NCBI GenBank assembly: GCA_037783545.1
Contig: JBBELK010000305.1
Coordinates: forward strand, 1,426,001 to 1,490,000
Direction: 5' to 3'
Source of the DNA: Henricia sp. BOLD:AAB3569
Lineage: Eukaryota > Echinodermata > Asteroidea > Spinulosida > Echinasteridae
Length of the DNA: 64,000 nucleotides
In this document: piece after piece, positions 47,401-50,400 of the stretch
Layout of the letters: every line of letters starts with the position of its first letter
How positions within the stretch are numbered: position 1 is the first letter of the stretch
Made by a program: the position numbers and the translations under genes
The notes under the pieces: model-generated
The model's input: only the letters and a program-made list of their open reading frames with translations
Told to the model about the DNA's origin: nothing
Databases searched by the model: none

Positions 47401-50400
47401 TGTAACGTCAGTTTACCGTGGAAAGACTCATATACATTGTGTAGTATATGCCATGTCATAGGATGACATGCTACATGTAGCTCGCTGGGTCATTATACCG
47501 TAAGAGTATTTTTACAATAATTGACAATAACTGACGTTACATGTAATGTTACTTTCTGTGAAAGTGCTTGGGTGTAGTTGGGTCAAGTTTGAGTGTTTTT
47601 TGTTTGTTTTTAAAAAAATTAGTAGTTCATGGAAGTGCCACCCGAACAGTTGGTGTGATTTGCGCCACTAAGTCAAGCGGGATTCGTGTTGGATTCTTGC
47701 AGTGTAGGTCAAGTTTTTGCAACTAGCTTTAGAAATCATCGGCTGATCCAGGATCATTAAAATACAAAAATACAAAAATACAATTAATATTCCGGGCAGT
47801 ACCAGAAAATTCCAGGCAGTACCCGGATCCTGTACTGCCCAGAATGTCTATTGTATTGTTGCATTTTTAATGGGTTTGGATTCACTGTTGATTTGTGATT
47901 ATGGTTGCGAAAACTCGGCCCAAACTGTGTGACAAATACATATGGGTCTTTCCACAGTACATTTCTGTAACATTCAAGATCTTAGGTCCCTGGGCCCATG
48001 TGCATAAAAGGCTACTAGGCCTAGTTGGCAAATAAAATGGACTTAAGTTGCTTACTAAGCCTAGTTGATTACTAATTGTGATGCATAAAACCCAACTAGA
48101 TATAGTAACATTCTAAAATTCTGGCAAAAGTTAGAGTTGATCTGGGGTACCTCTAAGTCACTAGATGACAACTAATCAGTCTGCCTTTGGACATGGAGGA
48201 AGTTTCTTCCTCCATGCTTTGGACAACATGGCTCGTAGAATCATGGAGCTAAACAACTTTGTGCCTAAGCTTTGCTTCACAATGACGGATTACTTGTAAG
48301 TACTGGGCAGTAATGCAATGTTACAAAGACCCTTAGAAATGAGTTATGCTCAGTTGGAATGTGGTTCGAAGCTCAAACACAATAAACTTGTCTACAAGCC
48401 TATTGTATCTGACATAATCACCTCCTCTCCAAGGCCATAGCACCCAAATCAGTTACAAACCAAATTGTCCTAGTATGCAACTAGTAAGCAATGTGCCTAG
48501 TGAGGTTTTATGCAACACAAATTAGTTGCCAACTCCGTAGGTATAAACTAGGGAATTTATAATCTTACTAAGCACTAGTTGGCAGCTAAACTAGTAGCCT
48601 TTTATGCACATGGGCCCAGTTCACTTCAAATGTCTTAATTTTATCTTTAAATTATCAAGCTAAACTGAGGAAATAACTTTTTCACCAAGGAGTATGAAAA
48701 ATAGTCCTACAACATACTTTTGTGAAAACCCCGTGCACAAATTGTCCTATTACGCATGTAACAAAGACGGAAAAAAAGTCACAAAATGGTCCGTCCACGT
48801 TACATACGTAATAGGAACATTTGTACACGAGCTTTTCCAAAATGTATGTTGTGGCAGCAATTTCTTACCTTTTTGGGCAAAAGTTATCTCCTGAGAACAA
48901 AACAAGGACATTTCTTTAATTCTGAGATAAACTAATTATAAAGACATCTGAAAGGAATTATTGACTTATTATATAGGTATTATGTTCTGGAAAAATATCC
49001 CCCCAAAAAATGTTCAAAAGCCGTAAACTGATGAGTTGCATGTCTGAAAATCGGTGTAGAATTTTGAAAACATACCAGTAATCAAGATTGTTTTAATTTG
49101 CACTAGCTATCCTGTTCAAAATTAGGTTTGAGTTGGATTCCAGATCTCGCATGTTTTCTTGTAAATCAGAATGATGGTGTGTAATCATGGTTTGAGTGTA
49201 GTGACTTGGGAAAAAATTACTTGGAGAAAATTGACTTGTCTACGCCTGGACTTGGAGAAAGTTGACTTGACTTGAAAAAAAATGACTTTACTTTGACTTT
49301 GTCTTGACTTTAAGAAAAGTGATTTTGGGGAAAATGACCCTGCTTAAATGTGAACTCTTTTTATTCACATTTTGTGTGTGCAGGGATGTGTGTACGTCAA
49401 GTGCTCCAGTCCCCATTGTGCAGGTCAGGCCTACAAAGCATTGCAAGGAAGTTGGTTTGATGGTAAGAAGACTAAAGTACATATAGCTCTGGCTATAAGT
49501 ACAGATGAAACGCCGAGAAAAATCCAAGTATTTTAGCAAGAAAACGTGGAATAAACAGATTTTGTTTTTTAACACAGCACTGCACCATTTTAATTGTGGG
49601 ATTTTTAGGGGGCGTCCAAAGTTGTCAACATTTTCACAGTTCTACAGAGAGTAGTATTTTTCAAGACCCCCTCTCTTCCCCGAAATTCTTACTATGAAAT
49701 GCCAACATTTTACAGTGCATGTAAAGTTGTACGCGACCCTCGCCCCCTCCTCCTCCGTCTACGCTTTGTAGAACCATGAAAATGTTAACAACTTTGGACA
49801 GCCCCTTACAAAACCTTGATGCAAATAGACCATTTTACACGAGCACTGACAACACACAACTGCGATGATTGTCGCCCGGTATCCGATGCCAAGTTGATTG
49901 CAGGCTTTCACACGGTCACGGTAACCAACGTCCCTTGTTTTGCTTCATTTGCATTATTCTTTAAACGATCGGTTATAGGGTACCAATGCTTTTACCACCA
50001 TTGTATACTAGATGTACGCAGGTGATTCGACGTGAAGTTTCATTCCAAATAAGCATCCTTGCATGTGCCTAACTGCTCTTTAACCCATCGGAGGCCAACG
50101 AGAAATTAAGAAAATCGCACACAGTCGTAGACAGAAAATCTTAAAAATTAAGCCTGAAGTCAAATCCAATGATTTTGAAAACATGTGTCAGTTGGCATGA
50201 GCTAGCTAACTAGCTGGTACATTGTGTACCTCAGGCATGTCGCACAATGTTTTACACACAGTGAATGTGGGTTACCATGTCCTCCGAGACATGAGTGTAA
50301 GCCACATGGCCCACATCGGGGTCAACACACTTTAATCAGAAAGTTGGCTAAATCACCAAATAAAAAATGTTCAAGCAGAACTTTAACAAGAAATCGGCGC

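Larger units (their letters stand above)
47944..48975. mobile_element. GGGTCTTTCC MITE family, copy 5, interrupted
   Basis: Starts GGGTCTTTCCACAG, then breaks at 47990 and resumes at 48619 (TTCACTTCAAATGTC) in register with copy 1 at 7302. The right terminal repeat is lost. Confidence 0.78.
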
